Below the pieces are notes generated by a model. That model was not told the origin of the DNA. It was given only the letters and a program-made list of their open reading frames with translations, and made no database searches. A stretch of 46,518 bases of DNA from Anaerolineae bacterium (lineage in GTDB: Bacteria > Chloroflexota > Anaerolineae > Aggregatilineales > UBA3940), in NCBI GenBank assembly GCA_016928235.1, contig JAFGLD010000012.1, forward strand, positions 1 to 46,518, given 5' to 3'. The stretch's first letter is position 1, and each line of letters opens with the position of its first letter. The translations under genes were made by a program, and so were the position numbers. This document shows positions 16,897 through 25,529 of the stretch, piece after piece.

Positions 16897-18050
16897 AGAC
16901 CTCTCGTCAGAGTTACGAAGACCATTATCCACACCGGTATCAGACCCAGAACGGCAACCGCTGCCAGCACGCCAAGCACGAGGCCGTAGATATCTACTCC
17001 AGGCACAAAATCCTGACCATAGTCATCATAAGGCTCCTGGTAAGCATAGGATTCCGGTTGGGATGGAACGTACTCGGTCGCATACGCATATTGACGACCG
17101 ATTTCCGGCTGGGGCAGTGTATCGTAAGCTGGCTCACTGTACAGTGAAGGAGGAGTTTCTCCCGAAAAATCGAGTGGGGGAGAAACAGCTGATGGTTTTA
17201 CGACAAACGATGTGGTAGGTTGTTGACCCTGCTGCCGATATTTCTCTAAAATGCGTCCCAGTTGATCGGCTGTCCGGTACCGGGCCGAGGGTTCCTTAGA
17301 GAGGACTTTCCGAATGACGCGATCCAACTCCCCAGGCAATGCGGGATTTAGATCCAGGATCGATGGCGGTTGTGCTTTGAGATGTGCCAGCGCCAGATCA
17401 CGATAATCCTGGCCGGTAAAGGGCAGATGATCGGTCAATAACTCAAAGAGCACTATCCCGATTGAATATACATCAGATGCCGGTGTTGGTGGCTCTCCGG
17501 CTGCCTGCTCCGGCGAGAAGTAGTGCGGGCTGCCCCATACCATATCTTCTGCTTCGGAAGGCTGGCTAGACAGTGCCCGCGCAATGCCAAAATCCGTTAC
17601 TTTGATGCTGTTATCGGGTGTGACCAGGATATTCTGGGGCTTGACATCACAGTGGACAAGCCCGGCTCGGTGTGCATAGCCCACCCCCTTGCAGACTTCG
17701 ATGACGATTGCAAGGGCAGCATCAACTTCAAATACTCCCCTGGATCGGATCAGTCTTTTTAAGTCCTGGCCGGTCACGTACTCCATCACAATGTAATGTG
17801 TCTTGGGACCATCTTGCCCGACATCGTGGACAGTAACGATATTGGGATGCGACAGATTAGCCGCAGCCTGGGCTTCGCGCTTAAAGCGAATCAGGAATTC
17901 CGGATCCCCAACCAGGCTTGGCCGAAGCACTTTGACTGCCACCAACCTGCCCAATTCAAGATCCTGAGCTTTATAAATGACGGACATGCCGCCTGAGCCA
18001 ATCTGCTCGATGAGACGATAACGTTCGTTGAGAATTGGATTTTCTGCCAT
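16893..18050 (-). CDS. Membrane Ser/Thr protein kinase (Hanks type, non-RD)
   Basis: A 385-residue eukaryotic-type kinase starting at MAENPILNERYRL. The glycine loop is GSGG at 18-21, Lys40 lies in VAVK, Glu59 is the helix-C candidate, and DFG starts at Asp153. The catalytic loop reads HCDVKPQN at 133-140, with Cys134 in place of the usual arginine, making it a non-RD kinase. After the kinase domain (to about 270) comes a proline- and tyrosine-rich cytoplasmic linker, then a single membrane helix near the C terminus (VLGVLAAVAVLGLIPVWIMVFV). There are no PASTA domains. An in-frame GTG at 18083 would add 11 residues; the kinase-like start and GAGGAG 13 bases upstream favour 18050. The substrate is unknown. 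Confidence 0.88.
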   Translation of the reverse strand: MAENPILNERYRLIEQIGSGGMSVIYKAQDLELGRLVAVKVLRPSLVGDPEFLIRFKREAQAAANLSHPNIVTVHDVGQDGPKTHYIVMEYVTGQDLKRLIRSRGVFEVDAALAIVIEVCKGVGYAHRAGLVHCDVKPQNILVTPDNSIKVTDFGIARALSSQPSEAEDMVWGSPHYFSPEQAAGEPPTPASDVYSIGIVLFELLTDHLPFTGQDYRDLALAHLKAQPPSILDLNPALPGELDRVIRKVLSKEPSARYRTADQLGRILEKYRQQGQQPTTSFVVKPSAVSPPLDFSGETPPSLYSEPAYDTLPQPEIGRQYAYATEYVPSQPESYAYQEPYDDYGQDFVPGVDIYGLVLGVLAAVAVLGLIPVWIMVFVTLTRGL

Positions 18051-18086
18051 AGCCTGTATTCTACTCCTCTTTGGTATGGCCACAAG

Positions 18087-18515
18087 CTAATCAGGTGCAA
18101 CGAAAGCGCGCATGGCTTCAAGCCAATGCTCCGGGATACGCCTGACTGCTCCATGGTGGTCGATGCAGATCAACTTACTGAACCCGGTCACGAGAATATG
18201 TCCTGTGGCTGTATCAGCAATCTCATAAACAAATGTAACACCCCGACTGCGCACATTGGTGACTTGGGTTCTAACTGTGAGCATCTGATCGAAATGAGCA
18301 GGGGCAAGATAGCGCAGTTGCACCTCACCAACAGCCAGTGAATAACCGTCTGCTTCCAGATCGGCATAAGGAACGCCTGCCTGACGTATCAATTCAACGC
18401 GACCAACCTCGAAGTAAGGCAGATAGTTGGCATGATGAACAATCCCCATCGCATCTGTTTCAGCAAATCGGACCCGGATCGATGTTTCGTGAAAAGGTTG
18501 TGTATTATCAATCAT
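18087..18515 (-). CDS. YbgC-like acyl-CoA thioesterase
   Basis: A 142-residue hot-dog-fold thioesterase of the 4-hydroxybenzoyl-CoA thioesterase/YbgC group. The active-site segment FAETDAMGIVHHANYLPYFE carries the expected catalytic Asp21, and the rest of the short fold (LRYLAPAHFDQMLTVRTQV, GVTFVYEI) is intact. It would hydrolyse an acyl-CoA in the cytoplasm; which one cannot be told. I start at MIDNTQPF (18515). An in-frame GTG at 18584 would add 23 residues of non-conserved sequence and neither start has a strong ribosome site. It lies in a leftward run between the metallopeptidase gene and the kinase gene (37-base gap to the kinase start). Confidence 0.8.
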   Translation of the reverse strand: MIDNTQPFHETSIRVRFAETDAMGIVHHANYLPYFEVGRVELIRQAGVPYADLEADGYSLAVGEVQLRYLAPAHFDQMLTVRTQVTNVRSRGVTFVYEIADTATGHILVTGFSKLICIDHHGAVRRIPEHWLEAMRAFVAPD

Positions 18516-18607
18516 TAAGCTATCTCGAATCGAAGGATCGCCAGGATGGATGACCGTTCTATTGGCGAGCCGGGTAAATGTCACATGCCATTGATGGTAT
18601 ACAACTA

Positions 18608-19309
18608 TTAACGGCGGCGGCGGCCTCCAGAGGCCATCGAAATATAATAAAGAAGCTGCATCAGGGCCATCAACATAGCTGCCACGTAAGTGAGCGCAGC
18701 AGCGTTCAAGACGTTTTTGGCTCCTTTGTGCTCTTCGTTATCGACCAACAACCCGCTGGTAGACAGCATCTGCATGGCACGATGTGAAGCATCTAACTCG
18801 ATTGGTAACGTGATCAAAGAAAAAACGAATGCCAAAGAGAACAAGCCGATGCCTACCCACATCAGTGATGTGAATTGAAGGAGGAAGCCGACGATGAACA
18901 GGATTGGGCCAAGCTGCGAGCCAATATTGACGGCGGGGACAAGACCGCTGCGCATTTGCAGCAGAAGGTTGCCCGTCGCATCTTGTTGAGCATGTCCGAT
19001 CTCATGAGCAACGATAGCCAAAGAGGCAACTGATGCTCCTCGGGCTGTTCCTTCTGATAGATTCAACGTCTTGCGGCGCGGATCGTAGTTATCAGTCATC
19101 TCGCCAGGAATTCCCTGTATTTGCAACGCGTACAGACCTTCTTGTCTGATGAGAACATCAGCAGCTTTTACGCCAGGTATTCCTCTGCGGTTAGGAACAC
19201 GTCCCCATTTGCTATAGGCACTCCGGACACGCCACTGGGCATATAACATCAGGAGCAAGGCAGGGGCAACGAAAAGCCAGTAGGTTGGGTTCCAGTAAAG
19301 GGGCCACAT
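18608..19309 (-). CDS. Membrane zinc metallopeptidase, YugP family
   Basis: A 233-residue polytopic membrane protein of the neutral zinc metallopeptidase (YugP-like) family. An N-terminal helix (WLFVAPALLLMLYAQW) is followed by a soluble part. The zinc motif HEIGHAQQ has its histidines at 102 and 106. Two or three further membrane helices lie between about 125 and 225 (LGPILFIVGFLLQFTSLMWVGIGLFSLAFVFSLITL and YVAAMLMALMQLLYYI). The length matches the family. It probably cleaves membrane or membrane-proximal proteins, but targets are not established. The ATG at 19309 follows a GGAGGG about 13 bases upstream. It heads the leftward block that continues through the thioesterase, kinase and ftsH. 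Confidence 0.85.
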   Translation of the reverse strand: MWPLYWNPTYWLFVAPALLLMLYAQWRVRSAYSKWGRVPNRRGIPGVKAADVLIRQEGLYALQIQGIPGEMTDNYDPRRKTLNLSEGTARGASVASLAIVAHEIGHAQQDATGNLLLQMRSGLVPAVNIGSQLGPILFIVGFLLQFTSLMWVGIGLFSLAFVFSLITLPIELDASHRAMQMLSTSGLLVDNEEHKGAKNVLNAAALTYVAAMLMALMQLLYYISMASGGRRRR

Positions 19310-19366
19310 TGTTGTTTTTTATCCCTCCAATTACCTTTGTTCATCGATAAGGCAAGTGTTATTGTA

Positions 19367-19722
19367 TCACTCAATACGTGAAAAAACCGTCAGAAGTTCA
19401 ATAGATCCTGGTGCCGCTATCTGCATCGAATCGATCTCAACACCGGAATGAGCCTGGAACACCCCCCCCGGCACGGGCAGATAGGTAATGAAATCGATTT
19501 TCGTGGTATGCTTGCTTTATCTGTTTCTGTAAAGTGCAGGATCAGACTGCCGATCCACCATGTAGGCAACCCCGTCCAGCCAACATAGCCTGTTTCACGA
19601 GCCAAATTAGGCGCGGAGGCAGGCTCGTGCAAGAAGATGTGGAAAGGCATTGTTGATGAACTGGGATTCTTAGCCGCCGAACCGAAATCCGCACAAGTCC
19701 CGTTCCAAAACTGTTTCAACAT
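19367..19722 (-). pseudogene. Frame-broken small gene with an 8-G tract
   Basis: AAGGA six bases before ATG 19722 gives a very good start for MLKQFWNGTCADFGSAAKNP, and the frame runs on through ETGYVGWTGLPTWWIGSLILHF. As written it then turns basic and cysteine-rich and stops near 19417. A different frame over the same region reads KIDFITYLPVPGG and then VFQAHSGVEIDSMQIAAPGS, ending at 19367, and looks like genuine protein. The two fit one ~118-residue protein joined by a one-base shift somewhere between about 19470 and 19520. A run of eight G (minus strand; C-run at 19462-19469) lies in this part, and a ninth G would also join the frames. I recognise no family. It could be a decayed gene, a slippage switch or a sequence error. 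Confidence 0.45.
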
Positions 19723-19771
19723 CTTTGATCCTTCACTCAAGACACATAATCATGTTCAAGGAAGAAACAAA

Positions 19772-22093
19772 ATGGCTCAAAACGAAGCGTATCATGAGAT
19801 ATCGCGGAAGATCGCTTTGGTGGGAAACCATCTCCCGAGACACTGTGGCATCGCAACATTTACCACCGATCTTCTGACGGCACTGGCTGCGGAAGCTCCG
19901 GAGATAGAGTTTTGGGGAGTGGTCATGAACGACACGCCCGAAGGATATCGTTACCCTTCTCAGGTTCGTTTCGAGGTCAATCAGCGTACTCTCTCAGACT
20001 ACCGGTTGGCTGCGGATTTTTTGAACATGAGTCAGGTGGATGTAGTATGCCTTCAGCACGAGTTTGGCATCTTTGGAGGTGATAACGGCACTTATATTCT
20101 TGACATGTTAGCCAATCTCCGCATGCCCTCAGTGACTACTCTTCATACAGTGCTCCAGACACCTACTGCCGGACAGATAACTATCATAAGACGAATTGCC
20201 CAGATATCTGATCGCATCGTGGTCATGAGTCGGCGGTCAGAAGCTGTTTTGCGGGAAGTATATAATATCCCTCAGGATAAAGTTGTCTTGATCCATCATG
20301 GCATTCCGGATGTGCCTTTTGTCGATCCCAATTATTACAAGGACCAGTTCGGTGTTGAGGGACGTAAAGTACTTCTGACCTTTGGCCTGCTCTCACCTGG
20401 CAAAGGAATCGAAACCGTGCTCGATGCGCTACCAAAGGTGGTCGAACAAAACCCGGATGTTGTCTATATCGTTCTGGGAGCTACCCATCCACACGTCAAG
20501 AAGGAGCAAGGAGAAGGCTATCGGCTTTCCCTTCAACGGCGAGCACGCGATCTAGGAATTGAGAAACATCTGATCTTTCACAACCGTTTTGTAGACCTGG
20601 CAGAGTTGTGTGCATTTTTGGGGGCGACTGATGTCTATGTAACACCCTACTTAAACCGTGAACAGGTTGTGTCGGGAACGCTGGCTTATGCTTTAGGAGC
20701 CGGCAAAGCTACTGTGTCCACACCTTATTGGTATGCAGAGGAAATGTTGGCTGAAGGTCGTGGTCGGATTATTCCCTTCCAAGACGCGGAGGCACTGGCT
20801 TCACAAGTGAACGATCTGTTTACCAAAGAGGTTGAGCGGCATGCGATGCGTAAACGTGCTTATACCTTTTGTCGTGATATGATCTGGAGTAAGGTAGCGC
20901 GTAGATATCTCGATCTCTTTAGCGTTGTAAAACAAGAGAGAAAAAGCCGTCCGCGGGCTGTTTTTCCCATCAAGACTATGAATACGGTACCCGGTGAAAT
21001 ACCCAATCCCGATCTGAGCCATATCATTCGGCTAACGGATAACGTCGGGATCCTCCAACATACCAAATTCATTGTTCCCAATCGCCTCCATGGATATTGC
21101 ACCGATGACAACGCCAGGGCACTCATTGCCATCCTCATGGCTCAAGATCTGACTATTGAGGATAGGGTTATCGCGGATCTGGCATGTACATACATTAGTT
21201 TCTTGTATCATGCCTACAATGAGAATGCCGGGCGTTTCCGCAATTTTATGGGCTATGATAGGCGATGGTCGGAAGAGACAGGCTCTGAGGACAGCCATGG
21301 ACGTGCTGTATGGGGATTAGGAGAGGCAATTGCGCTTTGCCAGTCCGATGATATTCGCGGAGCCGCTCTGGATTTATTCGAAAGAGCTTTGCCCGCGCTA
21401 ATAGATTTCGAATCGCCAAGAGCATGGTCTTTTGCTTTGGTGGGCATTCATGCCTATTTGCGGAAGTTTAGCGGAGACAGTGAGGTACGCCGGATTCGGG
21501 AGAGACTGGCCAATCGACTCTTTCAGCTATATCAGGAAAATGCAACCAGCCAATGGCCCTGGATCGAGCAGACTGTCACGTATGCTAATGGTAAGATTCC
21601 CCAGGCATTGATCATGTCTGGACAGTGGGTCCCCAATGAGGAAATGATACAGGCAGGGTTATGCTCGTTGGAGTGGCTGATAGATATCCAAACCGACGAC
21701 AGAGGCTATTTTATACCGATCGGCAATAACGGCTGGTATATCCGTGGCGGCGCTAAGGCTCGTTTCGATCAACAGCCTATTGAGGCATTAAACATGATCG
21801 AAGCTTGTCGCCAGGCGTATAATGTAACTAGTGACACAAAATGGATCGCGTATGCTCAACGATGTATGGAATGGTTTTTAGGAAGAAATGATTTAGGTGT
21901 ACCACTGTACAACCACAAGACCGGTGGGTGCTTCGACGGTCTTACAGTAGATGGGCCAAACCGGAATCAGGGTGCGGAATCAACGCTGGCTTGCGTTCTC
22001 TCATTGTTGAACCTTCACAAACTCCGGAGTAGTCAAGTAGCGGTGGAGGCATCAGCCGCAATTGCCGGACTGGACTCGTCACAAGGTAGATAG
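19772..22093 (+). CDS. GT4 glycosyltransferase with C-terminal alpha-helical domain
   Basis: A 773-residue two-part protein. Residues ~12-390 are a GT-B, family-4-like glycosyltransferase: GNHLPRHCGIATFTTDLL at the N terminus, HHGIPDVPFVD at the hinge, LLTFGLLSPGKGIETVLDAL opening the second lobe, and a nucleotide-sugar region EQVVSGTLAYALGAGKATVSTPYWYAEE. Residues ~395-760 are a helical domain with CTDDNARALIAILMAQ, WGLGEAIAL and GGCFDGL segments, suggestive of an (alpha/alpha)-toroid of glycosidase type. I start at ATG 19772 because AAGGAAG at 19758-19764 is ideally spaced; an upstream ATG at 19637 overlaps the broken gene on the other strand. It is the first of four collinear glycan genes and probably transfers a sugar, possibly mannose, to an intracellular glycan. 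Confidence 0.8.
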   Translation: MAQNEAYHEISRKIALVGNHLPRHCGIATFTTDLLTALAAEAPEIEFWGVVMNDTPEGYRYPSQVRFEVNQRTLSDYRLAADFLNMSQVDVVCLQHEFGIFGGDNGTYILDMLANLRMPSVTTLHTVLQTPTAGQITIIRRIAQISDRIVVMSRRSEAVLREVYNIPQDKVVLIHHGIPDVPFVDPNYYKDQFGVEGRKVLLTFGLLSPGKGIETVLDALPKVVEQNPDVVYIVLGATHPHVKKEQGEGYRLSLQRRARDLGIEKHLIFHNRFVDLAELCAFLGATDVYVTPYLNREQVVSGTLAYALGAGKATVSTPYWYAEEMLAEGRGRIIPFQDAEALASQVNDLFTKEVERHAMRKRAYTFCRDMIWSKVARRYLDLFSVVKQERKSRPRAVFPIKTMNTVPGEIPNPDLSHIIRLTDNVGILQHTKFIVPNRLHGYCTDDNARALIAILMAQDLTIEDRVIADLACTYISFLYHAYNENAGRFRNFMGYDRRWSEETGSEDSHGRAVWGLGEAIALCQSDDIRGAALDLFERALPALIDFESPRAWSFALVGIHAYLRKFSGDSEVRRIRERLANRLFQLYQENATSQWPWIEQTVTYANGKIPQALIMSGQWVPNEEMIQAGLCSLEWLIDIQTDDRGYFIPIGNNGWYIRGGAKARFDQQPIEALNMIEACRQAYNVTSDTKWIAYAQRCMEWFLGRNDLGVPLYNHKTGGCFDGLTVDGPNRNQGAESTLACVLSLLNLHKLRSSQVAVEASAAIAGLDSSQGR

Positions 22094-22227
22094 GGATCAA
22101 GCCGATCCAACACGCTCTACTTAAAAACGGGGATGCCATAACAATTCCCTATTCGCCACTTTGTGGGCTCAGGTATGGGAAAGTTATCAAATTCTCGCTC
22201 ATCAACACTATTGTCAAAGGAAAATTG

Positions 22228-23457
22228 ATGATGTCAGCCCAACCCATTGTCATGATCAGTTCTTACCCGCCACGACTTTGTGGTATTGCTACTTTCTGCG
22301 AGGAAGCACGTGAGTTTATCCAACAGGCAAACCCAGATCGCCCGGTATTGGTTATCAGCCATACCGATGGCGCCGGAGAAGGCGTTTTCCCTCTGATCGA
22401 TATGAACCGGCGCGACTGGTGGAAGCCGGTCGCGAGGAAAATCGAGAGTCTGAATCCTCACGCTATTCACATCGAACACGAATATGGGCTCTATGAATAT
22501 CGAGATGATCGGGGGATTGGAGATAGCAATGACGGATTTCTCGACTTGCTTGAGGCTATAGGAGATTATCCAATTGTTGTAGAGCCTCACACTGTTCATG
22601 GCAGGCTAACAGACTCTGAGTCTGACTTTATCTACAAGATGTGCCAAAGCAGTCATGTGGTATTGTTCAAGTGTCATTATCAGAAATGGCGACTTGATTG
22701 GACATTTCGAGGAAGGGGATGGTCTACCCCCCGAAATGTCATGGTCGTGCCCCATGGCGCGCGCTCAGACAAGCGATGGGGGCTCCATGAGATAGCGGCA
22801 CTCCGGGAAGAGTTTGGGCTGAATGCTAAGAGGCTGTCTAAACATCTGGTAGGCATGATCGGCTGGATTCAGTCCAATAAACGATGGGATATTTTACTCT
22901 CGATGTGGGAAGAAATTCATACGGAAATCAAACAGCGTACCGGAAAAGAGTGGGATCTTTTAGCGGCAGGGGCAATGCGCGATCCCCATCATAAGACAGA
23001 CTATGAAGATTGGAAAGCAGAGATTCTATTCCTTGAAGAGAAGGGCATTGCCCACTACCATGAATTCATCCCCAGGGGTGATGATTACTACAAGATGATG
23101 GCAATTTGCGACTTTATTGTCCTGCCTTCAACCGACGAGACACAGTCCGGAACGTTGGCGCGCATCATTGCCTTAAACAAGCCCTTCATAACTACCGCGC
23201 CGATGGAAGGATTGACGGCCCAAACGCTGGAAAGTGGCGGTGGCCTTTTGTTTACGACTAAGGAAATGCTCAGACAAAACGTCATTCGAATGGCCCACGA
23301 TAGAAAATTGCGCCTGGAGCTTGGTGAAAATCTAAAACGGTACCTTGATGAAGTCGTTTCCTGGGAAGTCGTTGCACAGCAGTACAACAAAGCCTACGAG
23401 ATGGCTCAGAGTGCCTGCCAGACCGGAAACCCGGTGGTGTTGGATATGGAGTTTTAG
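22228..23457 (+). CDS. GT4-like glycosyltransferase
   Basis: A 409-residue cytoplasmic GT-B glycosyltransferase related to the N-terminal half of the preceding protein: it opens with MISSYPPRLCGIATFCEEAREF, has IHIEHEYGLYEYRDD, a HTVHG motif and VVPHGARSDK before the second lobe, and a donor-lobe segment FIVLPSTDETQSGTLARIIALNKPFITTAPMEG. AAAGGA at 22216-22221 selects ATG 22228 (a TTG precedes it). It lies 134 bases after the previous gene and 34 bases before the GH130 gene. Unusually, the stretch 22701-22740 inside the gene forms a strong hairpin at the DNA level. The donor and acceptor sugars are unknown. Confidence 0.78.
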   Translation: MMSAQPIVMISSYPPRLCGIATFCEEAREFIQQANPDRPVLVISHTDGAGEGVFPLIDMNRRDWWKPVARKIESLNPHAIHIEHEYGLYEYRDDRGIGDSNDGFLDLLEAIGDYPIVVEPHTVHGRLTDSESDFIYKMCQSSHVVLFKCHYQKWRLDWTFRGRGWSTPRNVMVVPHGARSDKRWGLHEIAALREEFGLNAKRLSKHLVGMIGWIQSNKRWDILLSMWEEIHTEIKQRTGKEWDLLAAGAMRDPHHKTDYEDWKAEILFLEEKGIAHYHEFIPRGDDYYKMMAICDFIVLPSTDETQSGTLARIIALNKPFITTAPMEGLTAQTLESGGGLLFTTKEMLRQNVIRMAHDRKLRLELGENLKRYLDEVVSWEVVAQQYNKAYEMAQSACQTGNPVVLDMEF

Positions 23458-23491
23458 CGAGAGAGTCTCAACCGGCAGAAAGAGGAAAAGT

Positions 23492-24442
23492 ATGAGCGAC
23501 AATAGCTTCAAAGGCTTATTCACACGCTACAAAGACAATCCGATCATTCAGGTCTGTGATATTCCTTACCCGGTAAACTCGGTATTCAACGCTGCCGCTG
23601 CTCAAGTGAAAGACTACACCTTACTTCTCATGCGTGTAGAAGATCGGCGGGGGATATCGCATCTGACCGTTGCGCGCAGCAGAGACGGCATTGCAGGCTG
23701 GGAGATCGATCCTGCTCCCACCTGGCTTCCTGACCCGGCAACTCATCCCGAAGAGATTTGGGGCATCGAGGATCCACGCATCACGCGCATCGACGAATTA
23801 AATTTGTGGGCTATCGTCTACACAGCCTACTCGGCTGATGGTCCACTGGTGTCCCTGGCTACGACGAAGGATTTTTCAACATTCGATCGCCAGGGAGTTG
23901 TGATGCCTCCGGAGAACAAGGATGCAGCCTTATTTCCGGTTCGGTTCGATGGACGATGGGCAATGCTGCATCGCCCGGTGCCGTCCTTTCCTAATATGGG
24001 GGCGCACATCTGGATTTCTTTCAGCCCGGATTTGAAGCATTGGGGTGACCATCAAATTCTCATTCCGGCCCGCCGGGGCGGATGGTGGGATGCCAACAAG
24101 ATCGGGCTCTCACCCCCACCTCTTTACACGGAAAGGGGATGGCTCATTCTCTACCACGGTGTACGGACGACAGGCAGTGGCTGCATCTATCGATTGGGCC
24201 TGGCGCTTCTGGATCTGGCCAATCCTACCAGAGTGCTGGCCCGATCTGATGAATGGGTCTTTGCTCCGGAAGAGCCCTACGAGGTTCTTGGCGATGTAGA
24301 CAAGGTTGTTTTTCCTTGCGGTTGGGTAGCGCAAGGTGATGATGTGTGCATGTATTATGGCGGCGCGGACAGATGTATTGCCCTGGCCACGGCACGCATA
24401 TCGGAAATGCTCGGCTGGCTTGAAACACACCATACGGAGTAA
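23492..24442 (+). CDS. GH130-family beta-mannoside phosphorylase/hydrolase
   Basis: A 316-residue five-bladed beta-propeller of glycoside hydrolase family 130. Motifs include LLLMRVEDRRGISHLTVARSRDGI, WGIEDPRITRIDELNLWAIVYTAYS, FPVRFDGRWAMLHRPVP, and YRLGLALLDLANPTRVLARSDEW, then the closing VFPCGWV and YYGGADRCIALATA. The Asp of the GIEDPR motif is a candidate catalytic acid in this family, though I have not verified it by alignment. GH130 enzymes act on beta-1,4- or beta-1,2-linked mannosides, commonly by phosphorolysis giving mannose 1-phosphate. No signal peptide, so it is intracellular. AGAGGA before ATG 23492 fixes the start; a longer frame to 23345 overlaps the previous gene. The next gene begins four bases after its stop. 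Confidence 0.85.
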   Translation: MSDNSFKGLFTRYKDNPIIQVCDIPYPVNSVFNAAAAQVKDYTLLLMRVEDRRGISHLTVARSRDGIAGWEIDPAPTWLPDPATHPEEIWGIEDPRITRIDELNLWAIVYTAYSADGPLVSLATTKDFSTFDRQGVVMPPENKDAALFPVRFDGRWAMLHRPVPSFPNMGAHIWISFSPDLKHWGDHQILIPARRGGWWDANKIGLSPPPLYTERGWLILYHGVRTTGSGCIYRLGLALLDLANPTRVLARSDEWVFAPEEPYEVLGDVDKVVFPCGWVAQGDDVCMYYGGADRCIALATARISEMLGWLETHHTE

Positions 24443-24446
24443 CCGC

Positions 24447-25481
24447 GTGAAAATTGCTATGCTCTCCCCTATCGCCTGGCGCACACCACCCAGGCACTAC
24501 GGACCCTGGGAGAATATCGTTTCGCTTTTAACCGAGGGCCTGGTGCAACGCGGCATTGACGTCAGCCTATTTGCAACCCAGGATTCGGAAACGACAGCCA
24601 AACTCATCAGTGTCAGTCCAAACGGTTATGAAGAGGACAAGACACTTGTGCCGAAGGTATGGGAGTGCCTGCACATTTCCGAAGTCTTCGAGCGGGGTCA
24701 TGAATTCGATCTAATCCACAACCATTTCGACTATCTGCCTTTGACCTACATGGGAATGACCGAAACACCAGTGGTGACGACCATTCACGGCTTTTCATCA
24801 CCTGGGATATTGCCGGTATTCAGAAAATATAACGGCAGGGCTTATTACGTGGCAATCAGCGATTCGGATAGGCATCCCGATCTTGATTATGTCGCGACGG
24901 TTCATCATGGCATCGACTTGGGACAGTTCACGTTTGAGCCCAACATTGGTGATTACCTTCTCTTTTTTGGCCGTATTCATGATGAGAAGGGCACCAGTGA
25001 GTGTATCGAGATTGCTCATCAGACCGGGATGAAGCTGATCATGGCAGGCATCATTCAGGATCAGGCTTATTTCGATCGCGAAGTTAAACCACATCTAGAT
25101 GGTGACCGAATCGTATATGTGGGAAGCGTTGGGCCGGAAGAACGTGATAGATTATTAGGTGGCGCCTATACACTGCTTCATCCTATTCACTTCGATGAGC
25201 CTTTTGGCCTCTCCGTGATCGAAGCCATGGCCTGCGGGACACCAGTAATCGCGATCGAAAGAGGGAGTATGCCGGAGGTTGTTGCTGATGGGAAAACAGG
25301 CTTTCTGGTTACCAGTGTAGCAGAGATGCTCGCTGCCATTCCTGAAATCGGCCGGATCGATCGCTGCCAATGCCGCAAGTGGGTCGAAGAGCGATTCAGT
25401 GTGAATCGTATGGTGGATGATTACATCCGAGTCTATAAGGGAGTCCTGGCGCGCAGCAAACAGGAAGATATACGAATTTGA
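24447..25481 (+). CDS. GT4 glycosyltransferase
   Basis: A 344-residue GT-B glycosyltransferase of family 4. It starts at GTG 24447 (MKIAMLSPIAWRTPPRHYGPWENIVSLLTEGL), with ACGGAG seven bases upstream overlapping the end of the GH130 gene. The donor-site EX7E motif is clear in EPFGLSVIEAMACGTPVIAIERGSMPEVV, and DGKTGFLV follows. VHHGIDLGQF marks the inter-lobe hinge and YLLFFGRIHDEKG starts the second lobe. It closes the four-gene rightward cluster of two glycosyltransferases, a GH130 enzyme and this one. It is cytoplasmic, with unknown donor. Its role is probably to build the glycan that the GH130 enzyme remodels or degrades. Confidence 0.85.
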   Translation: MKIAMLSPIAWRTPPRHYGPWENIVSLLTEGLVQRGIDVSLFATQDSETTAKLISVSPNGYEEDKTLVPKVWECLHISEVFERGHEFDLIHNHFDYLPLTYMGMTETPVVTTIHGFSSPGILPVFRKYNGRAYYVAISDSDRHPDLDYVATVHHGIDLGQFTFEPNIGDYLLFFGRIHDEKGTSECIEIAHQTGMKLIMAGIIQDQAYFDREVKPHLDGDRIVYVGSVGPEERDRLLGGAYTLLHPIHFDEPFGLSVIEAMACGTPVIAIERGSMPEVVADGKTGFLVTSVAEMLAAIPEIGRIDRCQCRKWVEERFSVNRMVDDYIRVYKGVLARSKQEDIRI

Positions 25482-25493
25482 TGTCATTTTGCA

Positions 25494-25523
25494 TTGACGC
25501 TGCCTACCGCTTCGTGATAAACT
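25494..25523 (+). promoter_or_regulatory. Predicted promoter of the valS T-box leader
   Basis: TTGACG at 25494-25499 and TAAACT at 25518-25523 are separated by 18 bases. The predicted start at about 25530 leaves a ~270-base leader holding the whole T-box. Confidence 0.55.
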
Positions 25524-25529
25524 GTGTCC

